5,440 nucleotides of DNA from an uncultured Bacteroidales bacterium (GCA_937915785.1 CALGGY010000150.1:1-5440), one strand, 5' to 3'; shown: positions 1-5,215, counted from the stretch's first letter. Program-made: numbers and translations. The notes: generated from the letters alone by a model not told the origin.

Positions 1-247
1 TGGCTTTTTTAGCCTCTTCCTTTTTGTCTTTTAATATATACCCTGTTCCAAACCCCAATGCCATTGAAAGAAATATGGATGATATGAATATCGCAATTGT
101 TCGTTTCTTTTTTAAATGTAATAGCTTTTCTGGTTTTGCTTCGGGGAAGCCTTTAAGGTCAATGCCGTATTTTTCTTCTATTGCCTTTCTCTGTTCGGGT
201 GTCACACCCTTTTTTTGGAATTTTTTTAATGTTCTGTCTAGTCCCAT
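1..247 (-). CDS. Partial small one-pass membrane protein, unknown function (N-terminal part)
   Basis: The reading frame starts at the ATG whose complement is at 245-247 and stays open to the left edge, so only the first 82 residues are present. The visible protein begins MGLDRTLKKFQKKGVTPEQR and has a charged cytoplasmic-type N-terminal segment (residues 1-50), a basic LKKKR stretch, one strongly hydrophobic helix (about residues 53-75, TIAIFISSIFLSMALGFG followed by TGYIL), and then a lysine- and glutamate-rich segment (KDKKEEAKK). Positive charges flank the helix on both sides, so topology is uncertain, although the lack of a signal peptide suggests the N-terminus stays in the cytoplasm. 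There is no Shine-Dalgarno sequence; the region before the start is A-rich, as is usual in Bacteroidota. It follows the 170-residue secreted protein gene on the same strand after 101 bases, so co-transcription is possible. I do not recognise the family. That it is a real gene is likely because the frame has sensible composition and a clear membrane helix. Confidence 0.7.
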   Translation of the reverse strand, partial: MGLDRTLKKFQKKGVTPEQRKAIEEKYGIDLKGFPEAKPEKLLHLKKKRTIAIFISSIFLSMALGFGTGYILKDKKEEAKKA

Positions 248-348
248 TTTGTTTTCTGTTTTTTGTCAATATATTGCAAAAATGCTGATTTTTAGCCAAT
301 TAACGTTTTGTTTGGCGAAACTGTTCTGTCCTGCGTTGCGTAGTGTCG

Positions 349-861
349 TTATCTCATCCTTGCCATTGCCTTGCCCACATGGAAAAAACATTTTGCCAGC
401 CGGTCGTTGGGCACGTAGTCGGTGTCGCCGTCCTCTCGTTTTATTTGGGCGGTGCACACTACGGCGCCGGTGGATATGTCCACCACAGTAAGCGTGCCGG
501 TGCACATGGTGTAGAACCGTCCCCAGCCGCCGCCCATTTTCTGCTCCATGGTTTCCACCTTGATGGTGATGCGGTAGCGTGCCGTGGCGCTGTCCTGCTG
601 ACGTATCTTCAGATTGTCGCTGTTTTTGTTGAACCCCAAGGCAACGGAGCTGTACGAAAGCTCTACGCGCTGCTCGTAGTCCTCGCCGCACCACGACTGG
701 TAGCTCTGGTCGTCCTCCCACGTGGCTTCGCTGTAGTCCATTACAAGAACAGCCGTGGCTTCCTCTTTCAAAAATGCCGCCGAACCCGATGTGATTTTCA
801 CCTTTGCCGATAATGCCACGCAGAGCACCGACAGGCACACAATTAAAAAAACTTTTTTCAT
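349..861 (-). CDS. Secreted protein of unknown function, 170 residues
   Basis: The ATG at 859-861 gives a protein starting MKKVFLIVCLSVLCVALSA, a typical Sec signal peptide probably cleaved after residue 19 (ALSA|KV). An in-frame GTG nine codons upstream would place extra residues before the signal peptide and is not preferred. The mature part is about 151 residues with cysteines at 58, 120, 136 and 158. It has an acidic/aromatic segment (DYSEATWEDDQSYQSWCGEDYE, about 42-63), a GFNKNSDNLKI segment (76-86), alternating beta-type stretches (ARYRITIKVETM, TGTLTVVDISTG) and a YVPNDRLAKCF segment near the C-terminus. The arrangement resembles conserved uncharacterised periplasmic or surface proteins that I recall from Bacteroides and Prevotella, but I cannot name a Pfam family. 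The lack of a lipobox argues against a lipoprotein. The stop is a TAA at 349-351. It lies 14 bases after the 82-residue gene, so the two are very probably one operon and may act together in the envelope. Confidence 0.85.
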   Translation of the reverse strand: MKKVFLIVCLSVLCVALSAKVKITSGSAAFLKEEATAVLVMDYSEATWEDDQSYQSWCGEDYEQRVELSYSSVALGFNKNSDNLKIRQQDSATARYRITIKVETMEQKMGGGWGRFYTMCTGTLTVVDISTGAVVCTAQIKREDGDTDYVPNDRLAKCFFHVGKAMARMR

Positions 862-875
862 GGTATAAAATTTAT

Positions 876-1124
876 TTATTTGTAACACATCCTACATGGC
901 GTTTTTCCGGCTTTCTCGGCCTCGGCCACGGTGGTGGCGACAATCTCGGCTCTGCATCCGCGCAGCCCATTGCAGGTGTTGGTTTTGTGGTATCGTTTGG
1001 AGCTGCCTCCTGTGCATACGTACACCGTGCCGCCATGCGCCAAGCTAATCTCGTTCACCTGAGGCTCGGCCATACACAGCGCCGCACACAGCCCGGCCAT
1101 CAAAAACATCAGCGTTGCTTTCAT
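876..1124 (-). CDS. Small secreted cysteine-motif protein, possible metal-binding fold, 82 residues
   Basis: The protein starts MKATLMFLMAGLCAALCMA, a signal peptide probably cleaved after residue 19. The mature peptide is only about 63 residues and carries a compact motif: VYVCTGG (34-40), YHKTNTC (45-51), GLRGC (53-57), then AEAEKAGKTPCRMCY (67-81). The mature cysteines are 37, 51, 57, 77 and 80, with His46. The YHxxxxC ... PCxxC pattern is one I associate with many short uncharacterised Bacteroidota proteins and recalls zinc-binding knuckles such as the Ada metal-binding domain. Metal binding is an inference; in the periplasm or outside the cell these cysteines could instead form disulfides. 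No lipobox precedes Cys13 or Cys17. The gene is first in a probable operon with the 170-residue secreted protein, 14 bases downstream, and has a candidate promoter about 60-95 bases upstream of its start. Confidence 0.85.
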   Translation of the reverse strand: MKATLMFLMAGLCAALCMAEPQVNEISLAHGGTVYVCTGGSSKRYHKTNTCNGLRGCRAEIVATTVAEAEKAGKTPCRMCYK

Positions 1125-1184
1125 TTTTGTTCTTGTTTGATTATTTATATGTTGTATATTTTATTGATTATCGGTACTTTATAA

Positions 1185-1218
1185 CAAATATGCGCTTTGC
1201 GTATTGTCAACACAAAAA
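1185..1218 (-). promoter_or_regulatory. Candidate promoter for the 82-residue/170-residue gene pair
   Basis: Read on the minus strand, TTTTTG (complement 1213-1218) is followed after 20 bases by CATATTTG (complement 1185-1192). This is close to the Bacteroidota pattern TTTG, about 19-21 bases, TAnnTTTG, with one mismatch in the -7 box. It would place transcription start near 1178 and give a leader of about 55 bases. A dyad (1190-1204) lies largely in the spacer between the boxes. The assignment rests on pattern matching only. Confidence 0.35.
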
Positions 1219-1316
1219 TACGTATTATTTTTTTAAAAACAATATTTTTTTTGTGTAAATAATACGTTAAATTTTGTAAAATATTGGAATAGAGCGATTT
1301 GTGTTGGTAAAAAATT

Positions 1317-1901
1317 TTATTTGTGAGGGTAGCAACGAATGTTCCAGCCGAGGGTTATGGTTGGCATAAAAAGGTAGTAAAGTCCGTCGGAATAGGCGGT
1401 GATGCCTCCGCCAAGGTCGAAGTCTTTCAATGCGCCGCCGGCCACCACAGAGGCACAGCTCACCCAAAAGCGTGTTGTAATCGTGTAGGTGGGATATTCG
1501 GTTTGGGTAACAAGTTCGGTGGCGCCCAACCTTACGTCGGCAAACCCGGTGAAAGGTGAGTTTGTGAAATAGAACCGGACTCCTGCGGTGCCTGTTATGC
1601 CGTCGCCGTAGCCGGCGCTGCCAAACACCTGCACCCACGGGTTGAACTGGTATCCCACCGAGGCGTAAAAGCCGCGATATAATTCGGGACGCACCACAAA
1701 TCCATACGAACGTGAGAACCTGAAACTCCCGCTGGCAAAGTTGTAATGCGAATAGCCGCGTCCCTTGCCCGAAGGCATGCTAGCCCCAAAGTGGACATCG
1801 GCGGAATATGCGTTTTCTTTACCGCCGAAATCGAAATCCGATGCGTTTGCCTCGCAAAAAATGAAAGCAACCGCCAAAACAGCAAAAAATTTTTTTTTCA
1901 T
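1317..1901 (-). CDS. Outer-membrane beta-barrel-like protein, 194 residues
   Basis: The ATG at 1899-1901 gives MKKKFFAVLAVAFIFCEANA, a signal peptide probably cleaved after residue 20. The mature chain is made of short amphipathic, glycine- and aromatic-rich beta-type stretches: YSADVHFGASMP (32-43), GFYASVGYQFNPWVQVFGSAGYG (77-99), GTAGVRFYF (104-112), TGFADVRLGA (118-127), YTITTRFWVSCASVVAGG (139-156), LYYLFMPTITLGWNIRCY (174-191). The GYQFNP segment followed by a VFGSAGYG strand is typical of the small outer-membrane beta-barrel proteins widespread in Bacteroidota. At about 174 mature residues it could make a barrel of roughly eight strands. The last residues are RCYPHK, so it lacks the usual terminal aromatic residue, although a tyrosine lies near the end. 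No enzymatic motif is visible; a structural, adhesive or small-channel role is a guess. It is divergent from the 358-residue gene and may be regulated by it. The stop is TAA at 1317-1319, with no convincing terminator before the 82-residue gene. Confidence 0.85.
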   Translation of the reverse strand: MKKKFFAVLAVAFIFCEANASDFDFGGKENAYSADVHFGASMPSGKGRGYSHYNFASGSFRFSRSYGFVVRPELYRGFYASVGYQFNPWVQVFGSAGYGDGITGTAGVRFYFTNSPFTGFADVRLGATELVTQTEYPTYTITTRFWVSCASVVAGGALKDFDLGGGITAYSDGLYYLFMPTITLGWNIRCYPHK

Positions 1902-1969
1902 TACGAATTACGTTATTTGTTATTATTCAATGGTTTGATTTGTTTTTTCAGTTTTTATTCAGCGAACCG

Positions 1970-1977
1970 CAAAAATA
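1970..1977 (-). promoter_or_regulatory. Candidate -7 box of the beta-barrel gene
   Basis: On the minus strand this reads TATTTTTG, a perfect match to the Bacteroidota -7 consensus TAnnTTTG. It would put the start of transcription near 1963 and give a leader of about 62 bases. No TTTG -33 box is present at the expected 19-21 base spacing, which would be consistent with a promoter that needs an activator. A palindrome (2006-2018) is centred 35 bases upstream of the box. Confidence 0.4.
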
Positions 1978-2005
1978 ATCACTTTCCAAATACATTTTGA
2001 CTTTC

Positions 2006-2018
2006 TGCAAGGCTTGCA
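2006..2018. promoter_or_regulatory. Palindrome copy 1, TGCAAGGCTTGCA, candidate operator
   Basis: The sequence is a perfect inverted repeat (TGCAAG / CTTGCA) around one central G at 2012. The same 13 bases plus two more on the right occur again 64 bases away (2070-2084). The centre lies 35 bases upstream of the TATTTTTG box of the beta-barrel gene, a usual position for a transcription-factor site. The exact repetition and symmetry make a protein-binding role plausible; the binding protein is not known. Confidence 0.5.
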
Positions 2019-2066
2019 AATGTCAAATAATCAATTGGGTAGCGTATGAGCATAGGGAAAAGGCGG

Positions 2067-2085
2067 TTTTGCAAGGCTTGCAAAA
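2067..2085. promoter_or_regulatory. Palindrome copy 2, extended to 19 bases, candidate operator
   Basis: TTTTGCAAG and CTTGCAAAA are perfect 9-base arms around a central G at 2076. The core is identical to copy 1. It ends two bases before the TTTG -33 box (2087-2090) of the 358-residue gene, and its centre is 34 bases upstream of that gene's -7 box. The centres of the two copies are 64 bases apart, close to six helical turns, so bound proteins would sit on about the same face of the DNA. A one-base loop cannot form an RNA hairpin of full stem length, and no T-tract follows, so a terminator is less likely than an operator. Confidence 0.55.
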
Positions 2086-2086
2086 G

Positions 2087-2117
2087 TTTGATTTGTGGTG
2101 TTTTTTTGCTATTTTTG
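2087..2117 (+). promoter_or_regulatory. Promoter of the 358-residue gene (TTTG-N19-TATTTTTG)
   Basis: TTTG (2087-2090) and TATTTTTG (2110-2117) are separated by 19 bases, a full match to the Bacteroidota -33/-7 promoter pattern. Transcription would start near 2124, leaving a leader of about 50 bases before the ATG at 2176. It is the best promoter match in the window. Confidence 0.65.
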
Positions 2118-2175
2118 CAAATAACAAATCAAAGTAATTTTGAATAGTAACAAATTGTGAAACACACATTATAGC

Positions 2176-3252
2176 ATGAATCCAGATTATCTGTACGGAC
2201 GTATGTTGCGTGCCAGTCTGCAGACCTCGCACCCGGCCATATCCAAATATCGCATGTTGATATACTACGAGCCTGCACCAAACCAAGGCTACAACGAATA
2301 TCTCAGTGCCAACTACGAAAAAATTGCTGAATACCTGCACAACGTGCCGATGTATTTTGTCTATCTGCCGAAAAGCTTGGAAAGCCCCGACGATTTTTTT
2401 GCCTACAACCTGCCAAACCGGCCGGATGCCGCCAATCTGCTACCTGCCGACAGCCAAGCGCTGCTCCGCCACGCCTACCGCCAGATAGAACAGATGCTTC
2501 CGCCACAGCTGCTGTACAACAACTCTCCGCTCCTGATTGTTGTGGACCACTACGAGGATTGGGAACGCCCAAAAAACTCCACAACGCTCCCTTGCCGGAT
2601 AATACATCTGAAAGGTGAAACGGAGCTTGAAGCCCGGCTCTCCATGGAGTACTACATGCCCATGATAAGCCGCGAGTTTACAGTGCGTTTCTCGCTTTAC
2701 AAGGCTCCGGGCGAAAGTTTTGCCGACTACGAAGCTATCAACACTATTGCCAAGGAAATTCAGGAACGCGTGGACAGGCTTTCGGCAATGGGCGTGTCCG
2801 ACATAGTTATCCAAAGCCTGATACAACTGCCCAAGCCCGAACACAGCAAGTTGCTCGTTACCAGCGACTACCGTATCATCCTGCCAAATTATGGCGATAT
2901 GGAGATAACAATGCCGTCGCTGTCCAAAGTGCTGTATTTTTTTTACTTGAAACATCCCGAAGGGGTTCTGTTCAAACAGCTGCGACACCACAAGTCGGAG
3001 CTTGCCGAAATTTACAGCAACATATCGCACCGCGAAAATATCGAACGTATGAACGACAGTATCAACAGCTTGGTCGATACCACCACAAACTCCGTCAACG
3101 AGAAATGCAGCCGAATACGCGCCGCCTTTGTAAGCCGTTTCACCGACACCCTTGCCAAGGACTACTATATCAGTGGCTTTGCCGGCGAGCCCAAAGTCAT
3201 CACCCTCGACCGCAGCCTGCTTGTGGACCACACAAACCTCAACCTGAAATAG
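2176..3252 (+). CDS. Uncharacterised 358-residue protein with probable C-terminal winged helix; candidate regulator
   Basis: The ATG at 2176 is fixed by an in-frame TGA at 2158-2160. There is no signal peptide or membrane helix, so the protein should be cytoplasmic. Residues 1-235 show no motif I recognise; they include hydrophobic strands (SPLLIVVDHYEDW, 117-129) and a helical, charged stretch (185-205). Residues about 240-347 look like a winged helix: a MEITMPSLSKVLYFFYLKHPEGVLF segment (242-266) resembling the first helix and turn of OmpR-type DNA-binding domains, a helical segment (272-300), a likely recognition helix in NSVNEKCSRIRAAF (305-318), and a beta-hairpin wing in YYISGFAGEPKVITLDR (330-346). 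I recall this C-terminal module (LKHPEG, NEKCSRIR, GxPKxIxLxR) from several uncharacterised Bacteroidota proteins. DNA binding is an inference from this pattern. The gene has a strong phylum-type promoter, two palindromes upstream, and is divergent from the beta-barrel gene, which fits an autoregulated transcription factor. It ends at TAG 3250-3252, convergent with dnaN. Confidence 0.85.
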   Translation: MNPDYLYGRMLRASLQTSHPAISKYRMLIYYEPAPNQGYNEYLSANYEKIAEYLHNVPMYFVYLPKSLESPDDFFAYNLPNRPDAANLLPADSQALLRHAYRQIEQMLPPQLLYNNSPLLIVVDHYEDWERPKNSTTLPCRIIHLKGETELEARLSMEYYMPMISREFTVRFSLYKAPGESFADYEAINTIAKEIQERVDRLSAMGVSDIVIQSLIQLPKPEHSKLLVTSDYRIILPNYGDMEITMPSLSKVLYFFYLKHPEGVLFKQLRHHKSELAEIYSNISHRENIERMNDSINSLVDTTTNSVNEKCSRIRAAFVSRFTDTLAKDYYISGFAGEPKVITLDRSLLVDHTNLNLK

Positions 3253-3260
3253 TACGGGCG

Positions 3261-3302
3261 CGGAACTGCACAAATCCCGGCCACGTCAAACCGCAGTCCG
3301 GG
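3261..3302 (+). terminator. Weak hairpin after the 358-residue gene
   Basis: CGGAACTGC (3261-3269) can pair with GCAGTCCG (3293-3300) with one bulged A; alternatively CCCGG (3276-3280) pairs with CCGGG (3298-3302). The hairpin begins 8 bases after the stop codon but is followed by CATTTATCCC, not a T-tract, so intrinsic termination is doubtful. Confidence 0.2.
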
Positions 3303-3327
3303 CATTTATCCCACACTTCATATCCAC

Positions 3328-3369
3328 AAAAAAAAACGGAAGGATGGGTACTGTCGGTCCATCCCTCCG
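3328..3369 (-). terminator. Intrinsic terminator of dnaN
   Basis: On the minus strand the stem CGGAGGGATGG (complement 3359-3369) pairs with CCATCCTTCCG (complement 3337-3347), 11 pairs including one G-U wobble, with an 11-base loop, followed at once by nine T (complement 3328-3336). It starts 30 bases after the dnaN stop. On the plus strand the same position is an A-C mismatch and the tail is AAAAAG, so the element should act only on dnaN transcripts. Confidence 0.85.
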
Positions 3370-3399
3370 AAAAAGATGTGTTCTATAAATGTTGCCGCA

Positions 3400-4542
3400 T
3401 CAGCTGTTGGCCAGCATAACGGGCATAACGAGCATAAGAACGTCCTCTTTTGATTCTTCGTCGTCAACCAAGGGTGTGATGAGTCCGGCACGGCTTGGGT
3501 GCGACATCTGTAGAACGATGTTTTCAGAGTCGAGGTTCGATACCATCTCCATCAGGTAACGGGCGTTGAAGCCGATTTCTATGGGGTCGCCTTCGTATTC
3601 GCAGGCAAGGCTTTCGTGGGCCGCATTGCTTATTTCCATGTCCTCGGCGGAAATCACAATCTCGTTGCCGCCAGTTTTCAGGCGCACCTGATGGGTGGTC
3701 TGGTTGGCAAAGATGGACACGCGGCGCAGCGAGTTGAGGAACGACGCGCGGTCGAGGGTGAGGCGGAAGGGGTTCTCCTTGGGTATGGCGCGGTCGTAGT
3801 CGGGATATTTTCCGTCAACAAGGCGGCAGGCCACAAACATGTTGCCGAAAGTGAAGAACACGTTGGTGTTGTTGTATTCCATTGTAACGTCGCATTCCTC
3901 TTTGTTGCCGGCCAGAATGTTTTTCACTATGTTGATGGGTTTTCTGGAGAATATGAAACTCTTGGTTTCGTCGGAAACCACGTCAAGGCGGCGGTAGCGC
4001 ACCAGTTTGTGGGCGTCGGTGGCCACAAAGGTGGTGTGTTCGGGGGTCAGTTCGCAGTAAATGCCCGACATCTGCTGGTGCATCTCGTCGGTGCTTGCGG
4101 CGAAAGATGTCTTGGTGATGGCGTTCACAAGGGCCGAAGCGGAGATAACAACGCTGGTGGTGTCGCTTTTTTCCTGCATGGTGGGGAAGGTTTCGGGGTT
4201 CTGGCCGGGAAGGGCGTATTTGCCTTCGCGGGCGCGCATGTCTATGCTGTAGTTCGACTCGTCAACCGAGAAGGTTATAGGTCCGTCGCTCAGGTTTTTC
4301 AGTATGTCGAGCAGGGTTTTGGCGGGAACGGCCACCTCGTTGATGCTGTCTATACTGACTTCCTCAAGCTCCATCGATGCCGTTACGGTGGTCTCCATAT
4401 CGGTGGCCTTGGCTGTGAGGGTGTTGCCTTCCAAGTGGAAATGGAAACAGCTGATGATGGGCACGTTGTTGTTGGTGGTAAGCACTCCGCTTAACGATTG
4501 CAAATTCTTTGCAAATAACTGACTGTTAATTATAAATTTCAT
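3400..4542 (-). CDS. dnaN: DNA polymerase III beta subunit (sliding clamp)
   Basis: DnaN forms a ring-shaped dimer around DNA and tethers the replicative polymerase and other partners. The 380-residue product is close to the usual length (366 in E. coli) and has the three-domain layout: domain 1 at about 1-120, domain 2 at about 128-250, domain 3 at about 255-380. Family hallmarks are MKFIINSQLFAKNLQ at the start, GKYALPGQNPETFPTM (107-122), FVATDAHKL (172-180; compare VATDGHRL in E. coli), CRLVDGKYPDYDRAIP (239-254; compare RLVEGEFPDYRRVLP), GFNARYLMEMV (324-334) and the C-terminal MPVML (373-377), the counterpart of the E. coli MPMRL tail that borders the partner-binding cleft. The ATG at 4540-4542 matches the family start. 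Four residues (LANS-type tail) follow the usual C-terminus. The gene has its own candidate -7 box and terminator, so it is probably transcribed alone or with cvpA upstream. No dnaA or recF is in the window. Confidence 0.98.
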   Translation of the reverse strand: MKFIINSQLFAKNLQSLSGVLTTNNNVPIISCFHFHLEGNTLTAKATDMETTVTASMELEEVSIDSINEVAVPAKTLLDILKNLSDGPITFSVDESNYSIDMRAREGKYALPGQNPETFPTMQEKSDTTSVVISASALVNAITKTSFAASTDEMHQQMSGIYCELTPEHTTFVATDAHKLVRYRRLDVVSDETKSFIFSRKPINIVKNILAGNKEECDVTMEYNNTNVFFTFGNMFVACRLVDGKYPDYDRAIPKENPFRLTLDRASFLNSLRRVSIFANQTTHQVRLKTGGNEIVISAEDMEISNAAHESLACEYEGDPIEIGFNARYLMEMVSNLDSENIVLQMSHPSRAGLITPLVDDEESKEDVLMLVMPVMLANS

Positions 4543-4576
4543 TATATGACGTTTTTTTTCTTTCTGAAACTTGCTG

Positions 4577-4607
4577 CAAAAATAGTGCTTTTTCAGTTAT
4601 GTTGAAA
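4577..4607 (-). promoter_or_regulatory. Candidate dnaN promoter
   Basis: On the minus strand TATTTTTG (complement 4577-4584) is a perfect -7 box, and TTTC (complement 4604-4607) lies 19 bases upstream where TTTG is expected, a three-of-four match. Transcription would start near 4570, giving a leader of about 28 bases before the dnaN ATG. This would allow dnaN to be expressed independently of the upstream cvpA-like gene. Confidence 0.5.
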
Positions 4608-4626
4608 AAAATGTTTTTAATAGTTA

Positions 4627-4641
4627 TCAACAAATTGTTGA
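4627..4641. repeat. Short palindrome between cvpA and dnaN
   Basis: TCAACAA and TTGTTGA are 7-base inverted arms around a central A. The left arm overlaps TTATCAACA (4624-4632), one base away from the DnaA-box consensus TTATNCACA. The site is upstream of the dnaN promoter. It could be an operator or chance in AT-rich DNA; it is not followed closely enough by a T-tract to be a clear terminator for cvpA. Confidence 0.3.
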
Positions 4642-4663
4642 AATGTTGGCAACGTGCTGAAAA

Positions 4664-5152
4664 CTATTGCTTATGCTGTGCCACATATTCTTTTACTCCA
4701 CCAATTACAAGGTTGCCGGTTTTTTCCACGGGCTTGTAAAGCAGCGAGTGCTGTCGCACTTCGGGGGGCAGCAGGTTGCCGCCAAAGTCGAGCACCGTTA
4801 TATAATATAGTATCACGCTGAGCACGCACACGCATTTCAGCATACCAAAGGCGGCGCCGAGCACTTTGTTCAGGGTGTCCAGTTTCATTACTTTAAGCAC
4901 TCCGCTGGCGAATTTGCCCACGAAAAACGACAGCACAAGCACTCCTATGAAAGTGATGAAGAAGGCCACCAACATGGCTATGCTGCCGTCAAGGCCTATA
5001 AGTCCGGCCACAAATTTGGAGAAATGTATTGCCACCCAGATGCCAATCAAAAGTCCGGCCAACGAACACAGTTCGTAAACCAGCCCTTTTTTGAAACCTT
5101 TGTACGCGGTCCATGCCAATGGTATCGCCAATATCAAGTCAAGCCAATTCAT
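4664..5152 (-). CDS. CvpA-family integral membrane protein, 162 residues
   Basis: CvpA-family proteins are small inner-membrane proteins; the E. coli member is needed for colicin V production, and the general role is not settled, with envelope stress roles proposed. The ATG at 5150-5152 gives MNWLDLILAIPLAWTAYKGF, the standard family start; an in-frame TTG nine codons upstream would add an atypical polar extension. Hydrophobic segments lie at about 3-18, 23-46, 58-80 and 98-120. Family-like features are LDLIL near the start, YKGFKKGLVYELCSLAGLLIGIWVA (17-41), and LNKVLGAAFGMLKCVCVLSVILY (94-116) before a short polar C-terminus with SLLYKPVEK (136-144). Length is normal for the family. It is followed by dnaN on the same strand after 121 bases. 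From memory, the gene in Bacteroides sits beside other genes (such as suf or infB), so the dnaN pairing here may be uncommon. A gene symbol is withheld because orthology to E. coli cvpA is not certain. Confidence 0.9.
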   Translation of the reverse strand: MNWLDLILAIPLAWTAYKGFKKGLVYELCSLAGLLIGIWVAIHFSKFVAGLIGLDGSIAMLVAFFITFIGVLVLSFFVGKFASGVLKVMKLDTLNKVLGAAFGMLKCVCVLSVILYYITVLDFGGNLLPPEVRQHSLLYKPVEKTGNLVIGGVKEYVAQHKQ

Positions 5153-5207
5153 ATCTGTTTGGTTTTTAGGCAAATGCAAAGTGAAGTGCTGCGGTTTGCC
5201 ACATTTG

Positions 5208-5215
5208 CAAAGATA
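5208..5215 (-). promoter_or_regulatory. Candidate -7 box of the CvpA-family gene
   Basis: On the minus strand this reads TATCTTTG, a perfect TAnnTTTG. Transcription would start near 5201, with a leader of about 50 bases before the ATG at 5152. This also argues for that ATG rather than the TTG at 5179. No TTTG is found at the -33 position. Confidence 0.4.

Noticed and set aside
266..838. Alternative open frames over the 170-residue secreted protein gene on both strands
   Set aside because: They have Arg/His/Gly-rich, low-plausibility translations and no signal peptide or promoter, whereas the chosen frame has a clean signal peptide and operon spacing.
1271..1284. ATTTT-GT-AAAAT dyad downstream of the beta-barrel gene as a terminator
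   Set aside because: The stem is five A-T pairs with a two-base loop, too weak to terminate, and no T-tract of note follows on the minus strand.
2440..3273. Long open frame on the minus strand opposite the 358-residue gene
   Set aside because: It is antisense to a gene with a strong promoter and better composition, has no recognisable domain, and would need to share the region with the real gene.
3616..4494. Long open frame on the plus strand opposite dnaN
   Set aside because: It lies fully inside dnaN, which is certain from its conserved motifs. The translation is rich in Gly, Val and His with no family resemblance, as expected for an antisense shadow.
4498..4516. Direct repeat TTGCAAAT in the start of dnaN, similar to part of the divergent-region palindromes
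   Set aside because: It is explained by the dnaN codons for the sequence FAKNLQ and lacks the full palindrome.
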